From Nonlabens dokdonensis (GTDB lineage Bacteria; Bacteroidota; Bacteroidia; Flavobacteriales; Flavobacteriaceae): a stretch of 34,884 nt of DNA. The translations under genes were made by a program, and so were the position numbers. The stretch is taken from positions 1 through 34,884 of the forward strand of contig NZ_MAAX01000118.1 in NCBI RefSeq assembly GCF_002162835.1, written 5' to 3'. The notes beneath the pieces were generated by a model. It worked only from the letters and a program-made list of their open reading frames with translations. It searched no databases and was not told the origin of the DNA. Below are positions 26,561 through 34,249 of the stretch, piece after piece; position 1 is the first letter of the stretch, and every line of letters starts with the position of its first letter.

Positions 26561-26987
26561 AGCTATAGACTTTAACAGATCTTGCTATCTTATTATCTAT
26601 GTCTAAATCAGTTCTGTGAATCTCTAAATTACCTTCCTGATTTGTAAACCTTGCTACCCAAGGGTTTTCTTTTAGATCTTTTTCATACCATTCAGGATAG
26701 AAACTTGCTACTCTTAGCGCCTTTCCAGCTTTAAAATAAATGGATTGAGAACTTTCATCTAATCTATGATAATCGTCCTTTCTTATAGGGTACACTTGAA
26801 TAAGAGAATCTGTATTCTTTAAACGGTAAACAATTGCACGATACTCGCCATGGCTATCAGTATACATCCCATAACCACATCCTTTCCATTTAGTTAAATT
26901 TTGAAGATTGCTAGCATAAAGCTGCCAGGAGATCATTATCAATGGCATGAGAATAAGAGAAATCTTAAATAGTCTTTTTAATTTCAT
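26553..26987 (-). CDS. Small exported or membrane-anchored protein of unknown family
   Basis: 144 residues. One N-terminal hydrophobic helix (about 8-25, FKISLILMPLIMISWQLYA) precedes a soluble domain with WKGCGYGMYTDSHGEYRAIVYRLK and WVARFTNQEGN. It could be an uncleaved anchor or a signal peptide ending near YAS. No known motif. It overlaps the membrane protein gene by 8 nt, implying a two-component membrane complex; the GCGYGMY segment so close to the membrane may be functionally important. It is divergent from pyrR. Confidence 0.7.
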   Translation of the reverse strand: MKLKRLFKISLILMPLIMISWQLYASNLQNLTKWKGCGYGMYTDSHGEYRAIVYRLKNTDSLIQVYPIRKDDYHRLDESSQSIYFKAGKALRVASFYPEWYEKDLKENPWVARFTNQEGNLEIHRTDLDIDNKIARSVKVYSYE

Positions 26988-27025
26988 AAAATCATTGATA
27001 TGTGATTAACGCAAAGCAAAATACT

Positions 27026-27033
27026 TATCTTTG
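27026..27033 (+). promoter_or_regulatory. Candidate -7 box for the pyrR operon
   Basis: TATCTTTG matches TAnnTTTG, 52 nt before the pyrR ATG. The short leader leaves no room for a classical PyrR attenuator with antiterminator and terminator. Confidence 0.5.
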
Positions 27034-27085
27034 CTTACAATATAGAATTAAAATTAATGCCTTTTTTCAAAATTAAATAGGATTA

Positions 27086-27634
27086 ATGAGTCAGAAATTA
27101 CTTCTCGATGCTGCTGCGCTTGATATCATTCTTCATAGATTAGCTTGTCAATTAATTGAAAATCATGATTTGTTTGAAAATACTGCGTTGATAGGTCTTC
27201 AACCTAGAGGTAGTTTTTTATTACAACGGTTAACTGACATTTTAAGAAAAACCTATAAAATTAAAAATCTAGAGACAGGATTACTAGATATAACTTTTTA
27301 TAGAGACGACTTCAGAAGAAATGAGGAGCCGCTAAAAGCAAATTCAACTGAAATTAACTTTCTCGTAGAGAATAAACGCGTGGTAATCGTAGACGATGTT
27401 TTGTATACGGGAAGAAGTATACGTGCCGCTTTAACCGCATTACAATCTTTTGGTAGACCTAAAACTATTGAATTGCTAACTCTCATAGATAGAAGATTTT
27501 CTAGACATTTACCTATCCAGCCAGATTACAATGGTAGACAAGTAGATGCGATTAATAATCAAAAAGTAAAGGTATTGTGGAAAGAAAATGATGGTGAAGA
27601 TGCAGTTTATCTTTTAAAAAATACAGACTCATGA
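27086..27634 (+). CDS. pyrR: PyrR, uracil phosphoribosyltransferase / pyr regulator
   Basis: 182 residues, the usual PyrR size. The PRPP loop VVIVDDVLYTGRSIRAAL spans about 99-116; GLQPRGSFLLQRL (37-49) and TFYRDDFRR (70-78) are also typical. In Bacillus, PyrR senses UMP and attenuates pyr mRNA, and also has uracil phosphoribosyltransferase activity. Here no attenuator-like RNA precedes pyrR or pyrB, so RNA regulation is doubtful and the enzymatic role may dominate. Its stop overlaps the pyrB start by 4 nt (ATGA). Confidence 0.95.
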   Translation: MSQKLLLDAAALDIILHRLACQLIENHDLFENTALIGLQPRGSFLLQRLTDILRKTYKIKNLETGLLDITFYRDDFRRNEEPLKANSTEINFLVENKRVVIVDDVLYTGRSIRAALTALQSFGRPKTIELLTLIDRRFSRHLPIQPDYNGRQVDAINNQKVKVLWKENDGEDAVYLLKNTDS

Positions 27635-28566
27635 GTGAATTGAGCGTTGATAACCTTTTAGGAATTAAGTACCTCACTGTAGATGACATTAATTTAATTC
27701 ATAAAACAGCCGATCAATTTAAGGAGGTCATCAATAGACCTATAAAAAAAGTACCATCACTTAGAGATATTACCATTGCAAATCTCTTTTTTGAGAACTC
27801 CACCAGAACAAAACTGTCTTTTGAACTTGCTGAGAAACGTCTCAGTGCAGATGTTATTAATTTCAGCGCTGCGCAAAGCTCTGTTAAAAAGGGAGAAACT
27901 TTAGTCGACACAGTAAATAATATTCTCGCTATGAAAGTGGATCTAGTGGTTATGCGTCATCCGCATCCTGGAGCTGGAGTGTTTCTTTCTAAACACGTGG
28001 ATGCAAGAATAGTTAATGCCGGCGATGGTGCACATGAGCATCCTACCCAAGCTCTATTAGACAGCTACTCTATTAAAGAGAAATTAGGTGATTTAAAAGG
28101 CAAGAAAATTGTCATCGTAGGTGATATTTTACACAGCCGTGTTGCTTTGTCAAATATTTACTGCCTTAAAAAATTAGGAGCAGAAGTCATGGTATGTGGT
28201 CCTGCGACTCTTATTCCAAAACATATTGAATCCTTAGGTGTAAAAGTAGAGCACAATTTAAAAAAAGCTCTAGAATGGTGTGATGTAGCAAATATGTTAC
28301 GTGTACAAAACGAGCGCATGGATATCTCCTATTTTCCAAGTGTACGTGAGTATGTCCAGCAGTACGGTGTAAATATGGACTTGTTAAATAGTTTAAATAA
28401 AAAAATTGTAATCATGCATCCTGGACCTATTAATAGAGGTGTAGAGATTACAAGTGACGTAGCAGACTCTGATCAAGCAATCATCCTTAATCAGGTAGAA
28501 AATGGAGTGGCTATAAGAATGGCGGTTCTATATTTAATTGCTGCAAAAATTAGAAGAAATGAATAG
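27631..28566 (+). CDS. pyrB: Aspartate carbamoyltransferase catalytic subunit
   Basis: Joins carbamoyl phosphate and aspartate to carbamoyl aspartate, the second step of pyrimidine synthesis. 311 residues. Carbamoyl-phosphate loop FFENSTRTKLSFE (54-65), then VVMRHPHPGAG (106-116), HEHPTQALLD (135-144), ANMLRVQNER and the C-terminal HPGPINRGVEI are all present. No pyrI regulatory subunit follows. Coupled to pyrR by a 4-nt overlap and to the next small gene by an 8-nt overlap. Confidence 0.97.
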   Translation: MSELSVDNLLGIKYLTVDDINLIHKTADQFKEVINRPIKKVPSLRDITIANLFFENSTRTKLSFELAEKRLSADVINFSAAQSSVKKGETLVDTVNNILAMKVDLVVMRHPHPGAGVFLSKHVDARIVNAGDGAHEHPTQALLDSYSIKEKLGDLKGKKIVIVGDILHSRVALSNIYCLKKLGAEVMVCGPATLIPKHIESLGVKVEHNLKKALEWCDVANMLRVQNERMDISYFPSVREYVQQYGVNMDLLNSLNKKIVIMHPGPINRGVEITSDVADSDQAIILNQVENGVAIRMAVLYLIAAKIRRNE

Positions 28567-28891
28567 TGAACAACACGATAATTATATCATCTTACAAGAT
28601 GAAAGAGGTGATATCCAGCAATTTGCAACCTTCTTAACAAGCATCTACGATCAATTTGTAGATAAAAATTTAATCGTAGACTTACTTAAGTATGAAGCAG
28701 CTACATTAATGGACTTGTTATCATTTTTAGAATTGAGTAATAAGCATAGAGCAGCAAAGCACTCATTTGTTTTAGTAAATACAGCTTTATCTAGAGATGA
28801 AATTCCAGATGAGCTCTTAGTTGTTCCCACGGTTCATGAAGCAAAAGATGTTATCTCTATGGAAGAAATGGAGCGAGAATTAGGCTTCTAA
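28559..28891 (+). CDS. Small STAS-like protein between pyrB and rnz
   Basis: 110 residues from the ATG at 28559, which overlaps the pyrB end; an upstream TTG at 28538 is a less likely start. I do not recall a named Pfam family. It looks like a small alpha/beta (STAS-like) fold: YIILQDERGD, then NLIVDLLKYEAATLMDLLSFLELSNKHRAAKHSFVLVN, ending in VVPTVHEAKDVISMEEMERELGF. I recall similar short proteins directly before RNase Z in other flavobacteria. The conserved linkage hints at a role with RNase Z; that is inference. Confidence 0.75.
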   Translation: MNSEQHDNYIILQDERGDIQQFATFLTSIYDQFVDKNLIVDLLKYEAATLMDLLSFLELSNKHRAAKHSFVLVNTALSRDEIPDELLVVPTVHEAKDVISMEEMERELGF

Positions 28892-28958
28892 TAAATGCTT
28901 TAAATGTAGATGTAGCCTTAAGAGCTATCCTCTTTTTTATGAATCAAAATTTCATTCT

Positions 28959-29864
28959 TTGAAGCTCACCATTTTAGGTTGCCATAGTGCGACGCCGCGA
29001 GATAATGCTCGACCTACAGCCCAAATTCTAGAGATGAAAGGACACTTATTTCTCATAGATTGCGGCGAGGGAACACAAATGGCATTGCGTAGGAATAAAG
29101 TGAAATTTGCGCGTATTAAACATGTTTTTATATCACACCTGCATGGCGATCACGTCTATGGACTTATAGGTTTAATTTCTACATTTTGTCTGTTAAGTCG
29201 TGAGTCAGATTTGACTGTTTACGGTCCTAAAGGAATTAAAGAGCTTATTCTTGTTCAATTAAAATTAGCTGGTGTTTACACTTCTTTTAGTTTACGCTTT
29301 CGCGAAAGCGAGATAAATACACCACAATTATTACTAGAAGATGATTCCTTAACCGTGACCACCATACCTCTGGAACACCGCATATTTACACACGGATTTC
29401 TATTTAAAGAAAAGCCAGGTGATAGACACCTAGATGTAGTTGCATGTCAAGAACATAATATAGACAAGGCTTACTACCGTAAAATAAAACAAGGTCACGA
29501 TCATATTCAGGAAGACGGAGAGGTTATTGAAAATGAGCTATTAACCACAGATGGCGAGAAGCCTAAAAGTTATGCTTTTTGCAGTGATACCATTTACAAA
29601 GAAGATATAGTGCCACAAATTACAGGTGTTACCGCTTTATACCATGAGAGTACCTTTCTCAAATCTCATGAGCATCTTTGTGAGAAAACAAAACACAGTA
29701 CTGCAGAGCAAGCTGCAAAAATTGCTTTAAAAGCAAAAGTAGGAACACTAATCTTAGGCCATTATTCTTCTCGTTATGGCGATTATGAATTGTTTAGAAA
29801 AGAAGCTCAGGAAGTTTTTCAAAATTCAGAATTAGCTATGGATGGAAAGGTATTTAAATTTTAG
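28959..29864 (+). CDS. rnz: Ribonuclease Z, probable TTG start
   Basis: Zinc endonuclease that trims tRNA 3' trailers. 301 residues. The beta-lactamase core motif is SHLHGDH (H60, H62, D64, H65); other ligands are H140 (PLEHRIFTHGF), D210 (FCSDTIY) and H268 (LGHYSSRYGD), with KHSTAEQAA near 245. The conserved family opening MKLTILGC begins at a TTG here; no in-frame ATG occurs upstream close by, and the ATG at 28939 is out of frame. A palindrome copy encodes RFRES (113-117), in the segment between the exosite-arm region and H140. Confidence 0.94.
   Translation: MKLTILGCHSATPRDNARPTAQILEMKGHLFLIDCGEGTQMALRRNKVKFARIKHVFISHLHGDHVYGLIGLISTFCLLSRESDLTVYGPKGIKELILVQLKLAGVYTSFSLRFRESEINTPQLLLEDDSLTVTTIPLEHRIFTHGFLFKEKPGDRHLDVVACQEHNIDKAYYRKIKQGHDHIQEDGEVIENELLTTDGEKPKSYAFCSDTIYKEDIVPQITGVTALYHESTFLKSHEHLCEKTKHSTAEQAAKIALKAKVGTLILGHYSSRYGDYELFRKEAQEVFQNSELAMDGKVFKF
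29295..29310. repeat. Dispersed palindrome, copy 10 (inside rnz)
   Basis: Exact CGCTTTCGCGAAAGCG read in codon phase 1, encoding RFRES followed by E, the same peptide as in the LytTR regulator. Confidence 0.97.
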
Positions 29865-30009
29865 ACTTATAAATTTTTTTACTCTTTTCACATTTTAGTA
29901 AAAGAAGATTGACTTCGTCATATTTTCTTTTAATCCTACTTAATCTAAAACTGCTTTCAAGTGGTGATTTTTCTAATATTTAAGGAAAACTCACTCTATG
30001 TGTTAAAAG

Positions 30010-30075
30010 AGCTATAATCTCACGTTAAAAATTTATACATTTTATTTATGTTCTCATTTATTTAACGTGATAGCT
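30010..30075 (+). promoter_or_regulatory. Long inverted repeat upstream of the aldehyde dehydrogenase gene
   Basis: Perfect 10-bp arms TCACGTTAAA (30020-30029) and TTTAACGTGA (30061-30070), extended outward by AGCTA (30010-30014) and TAGCT (30071-30075) across a 5-nt bulge; 31-nt spacer. It ends 35 nt before the ATG and lacks a T tract. It could be an operator pair or a leader hairpin. No TAnnTTTG box was seen here. Confidence 0.45.
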
Positions 30076-30110
30076 TAAGTAGTAACTCTATCTTTAAAAG
30101 AAAAACTATT

Positions 30111-31490
30111 ATGAGCAACCAAGTAACAACAATAAACCCAGCAACAGGTAAAGATTTAAAGTCCTATGATGTAATGTCCGAAGAGCAGACTATGACCGCA
30201 GTTCAAGACTGCCATGAAGCATTTAAGGCATGGAAGGCAACACCTATCGAAGAACGAGGTGAGATCATTAAAAAAATAGGAGAGCAGTTTAAAGAACATG
30301 AAGAAGATTTTGCTGAGCTGATGACTCAAGAAATGGGTAAGCTTTTCAAACATGGTAAACAAGAACTTCAACTCTGTGCAGGTATTTGTGAGTATACGGC
30401 CGCAACTGGGGCAAAAGAGTTAGCAAATGAAGAAGTAGATCTTCAAAATGGTGGTAAAGGTATTGTGACCTATTCTCCTTTAGGAGTTATTTACGGTATA
30501 CAACCATGGAACTTTCCAGCTTACCAAGTGGTACGCTATTCCATTGTTAATTTAATGGCAGGAAATGGTATACTATTAAAGCATGCCGAAAATGTAACTG
30601 GTTCTGCATTAAAACTTAAAGAAATTTATGAAGCAGCTGGATTGCCTAAGGATTTATTTAATGTATTGATAATAGATCACGATATAAGTGAAAAAGTTAT
30701 AGAACATGATCTAGTACGTGGAGTTACCTTTACTGGTAGTGCTGGAGTCGGTAGAAAAATAGGTGAGCAAGCTGGTAAAAATATTAAAAAGTCTGTTCTA
30801 GAATTAGGTAGTAATGATGCTTACATTGTTCTAGAAGATGCCGATGTGGAGTTGGCCATTAAAACCTGTACACGTGGACGTATTTATAATAATGGAGAAA
30901 CTTGCGTCGCTGCAAAACGTTTTATCGTGGTAGATGCAGTCTATGAAGAATTCAAGAAAGGATTTGTAGAGCGTATGAGTAATATTAAACATGGAGATCC
31001 TATGGATGAAAATTCACAATTAGGACCTATGGCTCGTAAAGATTTACGTGAAAAGTTACACAACCAAGTAGAAGAAAGCGTAGAAAATGGTGCTGAAGTT
31101 TTATGCGGTGGCAAGTTACCAGATGGTGATGGTTTCTATTATCCATCAACCGTATTAGGTAACGTAAATCCAGGACAACCGGCTTATGATGATGAACTTT
31201 TTGGACCAGTAGCATCTTTGATTAAAGCAAAAGATCAAGAAGATGCGATGAGAATAGCAAACGATAGCCGTTTTGGACTAGGAGGCGGAATCTTCTCTAA
31301 AGATGAGGATAAAGCTATAGAATTGGCTCAAAATCATTTTGATACAGGAATGGTGTTTATCAATTCTTTCGGTCTAGCTCAAGTAGATATGCCATTTGGT
31401 GGAGTGAAAGATTCAGGTTTCGGTAGAGAACATGGTGGCTTTGGAATCAAAGAATTTGTAAACGTAAAAGCTATTAATATTTTGAAATAG
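30111..31490 (+). CDS. NAD(P)-dependent succinate-semialdehyde dehydrogenase-like enzyme
   Basis: 459-residue aldehyde dehydrogenase. Oxyanion N134 (IQPWNFP), cofactor K157 (LLKHAENV), general base E231 (LELGSNDAYIV) and nucleophile C265 (NNGETCVAAKRF) are all present, with VTFTGSAGVGRKIG (205-218) of the Rossmann part. Length and motifs fit the short GabD/SSADH branch common in Bacteroidota, where ELGSND replaces ELGGxD. Succinate semialdehyde as substrate is inferred; a broader aldehyde range is possible. Monocistronic, with an inverted repeat upstream and a strong terminator downstream. Confidence 0.92.
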   Translation: MSNQVTTINPATGKDLKSYDVMSEEQTMTAVQDCHEAFKAWKATPIEERGEIIKKIGEQFKEHEEDFAELMTQEMGKLFKHGKQELQLCAGICEYTAATGAKELANEEVDLQNGGKGIVTYSPLGVIYGIQPWNFPAYQVVRYSIVNLMAGNGILLKHAENVTGSALKLKEIYEAAGLPKDLFNVLIIDHDISEKVIEHDLVRGVTFTGSAGVGRKIGEQAGKNIKKSVLELGSNDAYIVLEDADVELAIKTCTRGRIYNNGETCVAAKRFIVVDAVYEEFKKGFVERMSNIKHGDPMDENSQLGPMARKDLREKLHNQVEESVENGAEVLCGGKLPDGDGFYYPSTVLGNVNPGQPAYDDELFGPVASLIKAKDQEDAMRIANDSRFGLGGGIFSKDEDKAIELAQNHFDTGMVFINSFGLAQVDMPFGGVKDSGFGREHGGFGIKEFVNVKAINILK

Positions 31491-31511
31491 ATCACATATA
31501 GAATTTACCAT

Positions 31512-31541
31512 AAAAACCACTGCCTTAGCAGTGGTTTTTTT
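31512..31541. terminator. Terminator after the aldehyde dehydrogenase gene
   Basis: Perfect 12-bp arms AAAAACCACTGC (31512-31523) and GCAGTGGTTTTT (31528-31539) with loop CTTA and seven T in total. The A tract on the other side allows it to stop the convergent minus-strand gene too. Confidence 0.92.
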
Positions 31542-31554
31542 ATTTGCATTATCT

Positions 31555-31570
31555 CGCTTTCGCGAAAGCG
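31555..31570. repeat. Dispersed palindrome, copy 11
   Basis: Exact CGCTTTCGCGAAAGCG, 14 nt past the aldehyde dehydrogenase terminator. No further copy was seen from here to the end of the window. Confidence 0.97.
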
Positions 31571-31713
31571 TAACCCTATCATTTAAAACGATTAATGAAA
31601 TCTTCCTTGCTCTTAAGAAACTAGTTCATTACCTGAACATTCCTTGAAATAATTGTATTAAAAATTAAAGACTAAAAATTAAAAGTCAAAAGCTTTTAGT
31701 TAGTAACTAAAAT

Positions 31714-32394
31714 TTAATTTGGGCGTTCAGGAATATAAGTAACATCCACATCAATTTCATTTCCATAAGTTATTACTATGGAACATAATACAGAAACACT
31801 TTTACCATTTTGGGTTGCATGTTCCATCACAGGAATTTTTCTAAGCACTCTTAAGATTTCTGCCTGAACATTAACTTCAGAGTCTCTTACTTTCATGCCA
31901 GTTACATCTCCATTTTCATCGATGATGAAGAAAGCTTCTACCTTTTTAGGCGTAGTGAGATTTAAATCTTTAGAGATACTCAAATTGAATTCTCGCTTTA
32001 CAAAAGCCGCTATTTTATGATCAAAACATGCTCTCGTCTCTTCTATAGAGAGATCTTCACAACCATCATAAACTGGCGCCATTTCTACATCTTTTAATAT
32101 GATACTATCGTCAGAAGTATAGACGGACATACCATCATCTTTAGATACAATACTACATAGACTTAATAAAGCCTGTTCTTCATCTTCTGATATGTTGCCT
32201 TGTACCATTATTTGTTCTTGAACTGCATTTATTTTTGTGATTAAATCACTTGCTGTGTTTTTTTCACTGTCAGTGGTTTGGACCGGTTGAGATGCTTCCT
32301 TGCATGAAATAGTGACTACCATCATTAAAATAGTTGCGAGAACTATTAAATGTTGGAATTTCGATTCTGTGTATTCCTTAATTCTGTCAATCAT
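31714..32394 (-). CDS. Lipoprotein with TonB-like C-terminal domain
   Basis: 226 residues. A hydrophobic helix (about 16-30) ends in TISC, so C31 may be lipidated, although the 15-residue N-region before it is long for a lipoprotein. From about residue 103 the sequence VEMAPVYDGCEDLSIEETRACFDHKIAAFVKREF is the pattern that opens many Bacteroidota TonB-C-like domains. It continues with AFFIIDENGDVTGMKVRDS and ends in VSVLCSIVITY. These proteins usually lack the proline-rich TonB arm, as here, and their role is unclear. Converges with the aldehyde dehydrogenase gene. Confidence 0.78.
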   Translation of the reverse strand: MIDRIKEYTESKFQHLIVLATILMMVVTISCKEASQPVQTTDSEKNTASDLITKINAVQEQIMVQGNISEDEEQALLSLCSIVSKDDGMSVYTSDDSIILKDVEMAPVYDGCEDLSIEETRACFDHKIAAFVKREFNLSISKDLNLTTPKKVEAFFIIDENGDVTGMKVRDSEVNVQAEILRVLRKIPVMEHATQNGKSVSVLCSIVITYGNEIDVDVTYIPERPN

Positions 32395-32557
32395 AAATAT
32401 TAGTTTTAGTCTGCCTGCTGTGATGAGTTCTGTAATTTAATGAATAAAAACTAGAAATAATTAAAGCGAGCATTCATCTATTGCTATAGCTTTGTTAACT
32501 AATACATATACAGAAATATAGGTTTCTATTTTACTTCAATCCTTCACTAACATGACA

Positions 32558-32599
32558 TAAAAAAAGGCTCTTGAATCAATGAATCGATTCTTTGAGCCT
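32558..32599 (-). terminator. Intrinsic terminator for the 198-residue orphan gene
   Basis: Arms AGGCTC (32565-32570) and GAGCCT (32594-32599) with an inner GAATC/GATTC pair across a small internal loop. On the minus strand the hairpin is followed by seven T. Confidence 0.75.
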
Positions 32600-32672
32600 A
32601 GGACAATAGTGTATCAAATTTGCGAAGTGGTAGTAATGGTTTTACCTCAGTTTTTTGAAGGGTCTATAGTTT

Positions 32673-33269
32673 TCATATAATCGTCAATTTTTTTTCTTTG
32701 ACTATTTCGTAAGCGATCGTCATAGAATCTATTCCTTCATTCCATGTTGGAAATTGATTGTTAAAATGTTTTACCATATTAATAAACCTTCTTCCTTGAT
32801 GTAATTTATTTGTTTCGTCTTTATTTAAGTTTTTGAATTTAGTCAATTTATTAATCACTTCATTTAAGTTTTCTCTCGGTTCAATCAGGTTATGATTGTT
32901 AGCGTGCATTCTTAGGCTTACTTCAAACAATGCGGCAATTCCGTATATCGAATCCGGAATATCAGTATCAGTTATTTTTCCGTACTCTTTGTAGCAATCT
33001 ATATAAAATTTTTGGAGAGATGGATTAGCATTAAATAATCCCAAAAAATCAAAGTCATCATTTCTTGCGATGTTGTCGGATGTAATTTTCCCTTTATTAT
33101 AAACTACTGAATGAGGTATTTCTCCTTTTACAGAATTGATGAATTCAAAATAATTTCCGTGTCTAATCATTTTAAATTCAGGGTTAAACTTGTCAATTTT
33201 CACGTTAGATTTTAAGACTTTCAGCATATAACCAACTGCAGTGGTAAAGGGTATAATTAATTCTTTCAT
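32673..33269 (-). CDS. Hypothetical protein, no family recognised
   Basis: 198 residues, no signal peptide or membrane segment. The N-terminal part looks beta/alpha mixed (MIRHGNYFEFINSV, GEIPHSVVYNKGK). The C-terminal half is helical and rich in Asn/Lys, with KLHQGRRFINMVKHFNNQFPTW, superficially like a HEPN-type R-x6-KH region, too weak to call. It lies between a strong terminator and the repeat at 33349-33487, among accessory-looking genes, so it may be a cassette gene. An 18-codon ORF (33289-33345, minus) precedes it. Confidence 0.65.
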   Translation of the reverse strand: MKELIIPFTTAVGYMLKVLKSNVKIDKFNPEFKMIRHGNYFEFINSVKGEIPHSVVYNKGKITSDNIARNDDFDFLGLFNANPSLQKFYIDCYKEYGKITDTDIPDSIYGIAALFEVSLRMHANNHNLIEPRENLNEVINKLTKFKNLNKDETNKLHQGRRFINMVKHFNNQFPTWNEGIDSMTIAYEIVKEKKLTII

Positions 33270-33348
33270 TCTGATTGGATTCGAAAATTACAAGTCGTTA
33301 ACTAATAATAAGGCTTCTATACTTGTTCTTTGTTGTTCATTCATAAAT

Positions 33349-33487
33349 GTTAGCTAACGGTCTTGTATATGAAAAGTAGGCGATTTCGAAGCACAGAACT
33401 TTCGGTTAAGCAAAAAGTTCGATACGAGCCAAGACCCATAATTTTATTACTATATCGCCTATTTTTTATATACATTGTTATCTGCAG
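33349..33487. repeat. Long imperfect inverted repeat, attC-like or MITE-like
   Basis: Outer arms at 33355-33384 and 33454-33480 share TAAC/GTTA ends, GTATAT/ATATAC and a paired TAGGCGAT/ATCGCCTA-like block. An inner hairpin has GAACTTT (33396-33402) and AAAGTTC (33414-33420). The left end carries the palindrome GTTAGCTAAC (33349-33358) and the right end GTTATCTGCAG (33477-33487). AAC...GTT termini and long-range pairing recall integron attC sites, but the cores do not match RYYYAAC/GTTRRRY exactly. The right arm encodes the last nine residues of the globin. Confidence 0.6.
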
Positions 33488-33884
33488 GCTTTTTATTTTC
33501 AGGTCTATTATTCCATATAGTTAAAAATTGTCCCGTGGACATTTTACGAGCTGATTGTTTTGCTTTTAAAGCTAGTTCTCCTTCAAAAAGTTGGTCGATT
33601 GTTTCGAACCAAAGTTGTAGCCAAGTCCCAAAATGGGTTTGAGTTATAGAATGGTTCAAATTTTTGTCAACGTTTATGTGTTTCATTGAAGGGCTCCCTT
33701 TAAACTTTGCTATTCCAAATAAATTTGTTTCCCAAAAATCAGTCAATTTTTCAAGGTGTTCTGGCCATTGTTCTTCCGAAATATGGCTATTGAAAATTGG
33801 ACCCAATAATTCATTCTTTCGAATTTTTGCGTAAAAAGTATGTACTAATTTTCTAATGTCTTCACGACTATTTATTGTATCCAT
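33459..33884 (-). CDS. Group III truncated hemoglobin
   Basis: 141 residues. The pattern fits trHb group III: LVHTFYAKIRKNELLGPIF (13-31), W40 with HLEKLTDFWETNLFG (43-57), FKGSPSMKHINV (61-72), then THFGTWLQLWFETIDQLFEGE (83-103), where H84 is a candidate proximal heme ligand. Members bind oxygen or NO with high affinity and are linked to nitrosative stress. The C-terminal PADNNVYKK is encoded by the repeat arm at 33459-33487 and looks like an addition. It starts 4 nt after the cupin stop, so the two are an operon. Confidence 0.9.
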   Translation of the reverse strand: MDTINSREDIRKLVHTFYAKIRKNELLGPIFNSHISEEQWPEHLEKLTDFWETNLFGIAKFKGSPSMKHINVDKNLNHSITQTHFGTWLQLWFETIDQLFEGELALKAKQSARKMSTGQFLTIWNNRPENKKPADNNVYKK

Positions 33885-33888
33885 TACA

Positions 33889-34233
33889 TTAAGAATTATC
33901 AGCGATTTTCTTTACTCTAGAGACATCATCAAATTTGGATAATGTCAAACGAACAATGCTGTCTTTTTTAGCTGTCAAGTCGTGATAAACATTACTTTCC
34001 AACGTGATAACATCTCCCATTTGAAGCGATTTTATTTCATCTCCTATTCCAAAGTATATTTCACCTTCTAAAATATGAACTATAATGGGATACGGAGCTT
34101 TATGCTCTTTCATTGTTTGTCCATTTTTCAAAAGAATTCTAATTTCCTTTGAAAATGAAGTTTCCAAAATGACTTTAGTGACAATCCGATTATCACTATA
34201 TTCTATATTTTCATTAAATGACTTGATATTCAT
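33889..34233 (-). CDS. Small cupin protein
   Basis: 114 residues, single cupin barrel: GQTMKEHKAPYPIIVHILEGEIYFGIGDE (38-66) and LQMGDVITLESNVYHDLTA (70-88). Likely metal-contacting histidines are H44 and H84; the second His and Glu of the full cupin motif are not evident, so metal binding is uncertain. It precedes the globin gene by 4 nt. Cupin-globin pairs are, as far as I recall, seen in flavobacteria with NO-responsive genes, which suggests a stress role; this is inference. Confidence 0.87.
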   Translation of the reverse strand: MNIKSFNENIEYSDNRIVTKVILETSFSKEIRILLKNGQTMKEHKAPYPIIVHILEGEIYFGIGDEIKSLQMGDVITLESNVYHDLTAKKDSIVRLTLSKFDDVSRVKKIADNS

Positions 34234-34249
34234 TCCATTCTTTTTTTAT

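Noticed and set aside
27034-27085. PyrR-type attenuator or riboswitch upstream of pyrR
   Set aside because: Only ~50 nt between the promoter-like box and ATG, with no terminator or antiterminator pairing.
28939-28962. Short ATG ORF (MNQNFIL) upstream of rnz
   Set aside because: Out of frame with rnz, stops after seven codons; not a usable start.
33289-33345. 18-codon minus-strand ORF (MNEQQRTSIEALLLVNDL) before the orphan gene
   Set aside because: Too short to support without conservation evidence; could be a truncated cassette remnant.
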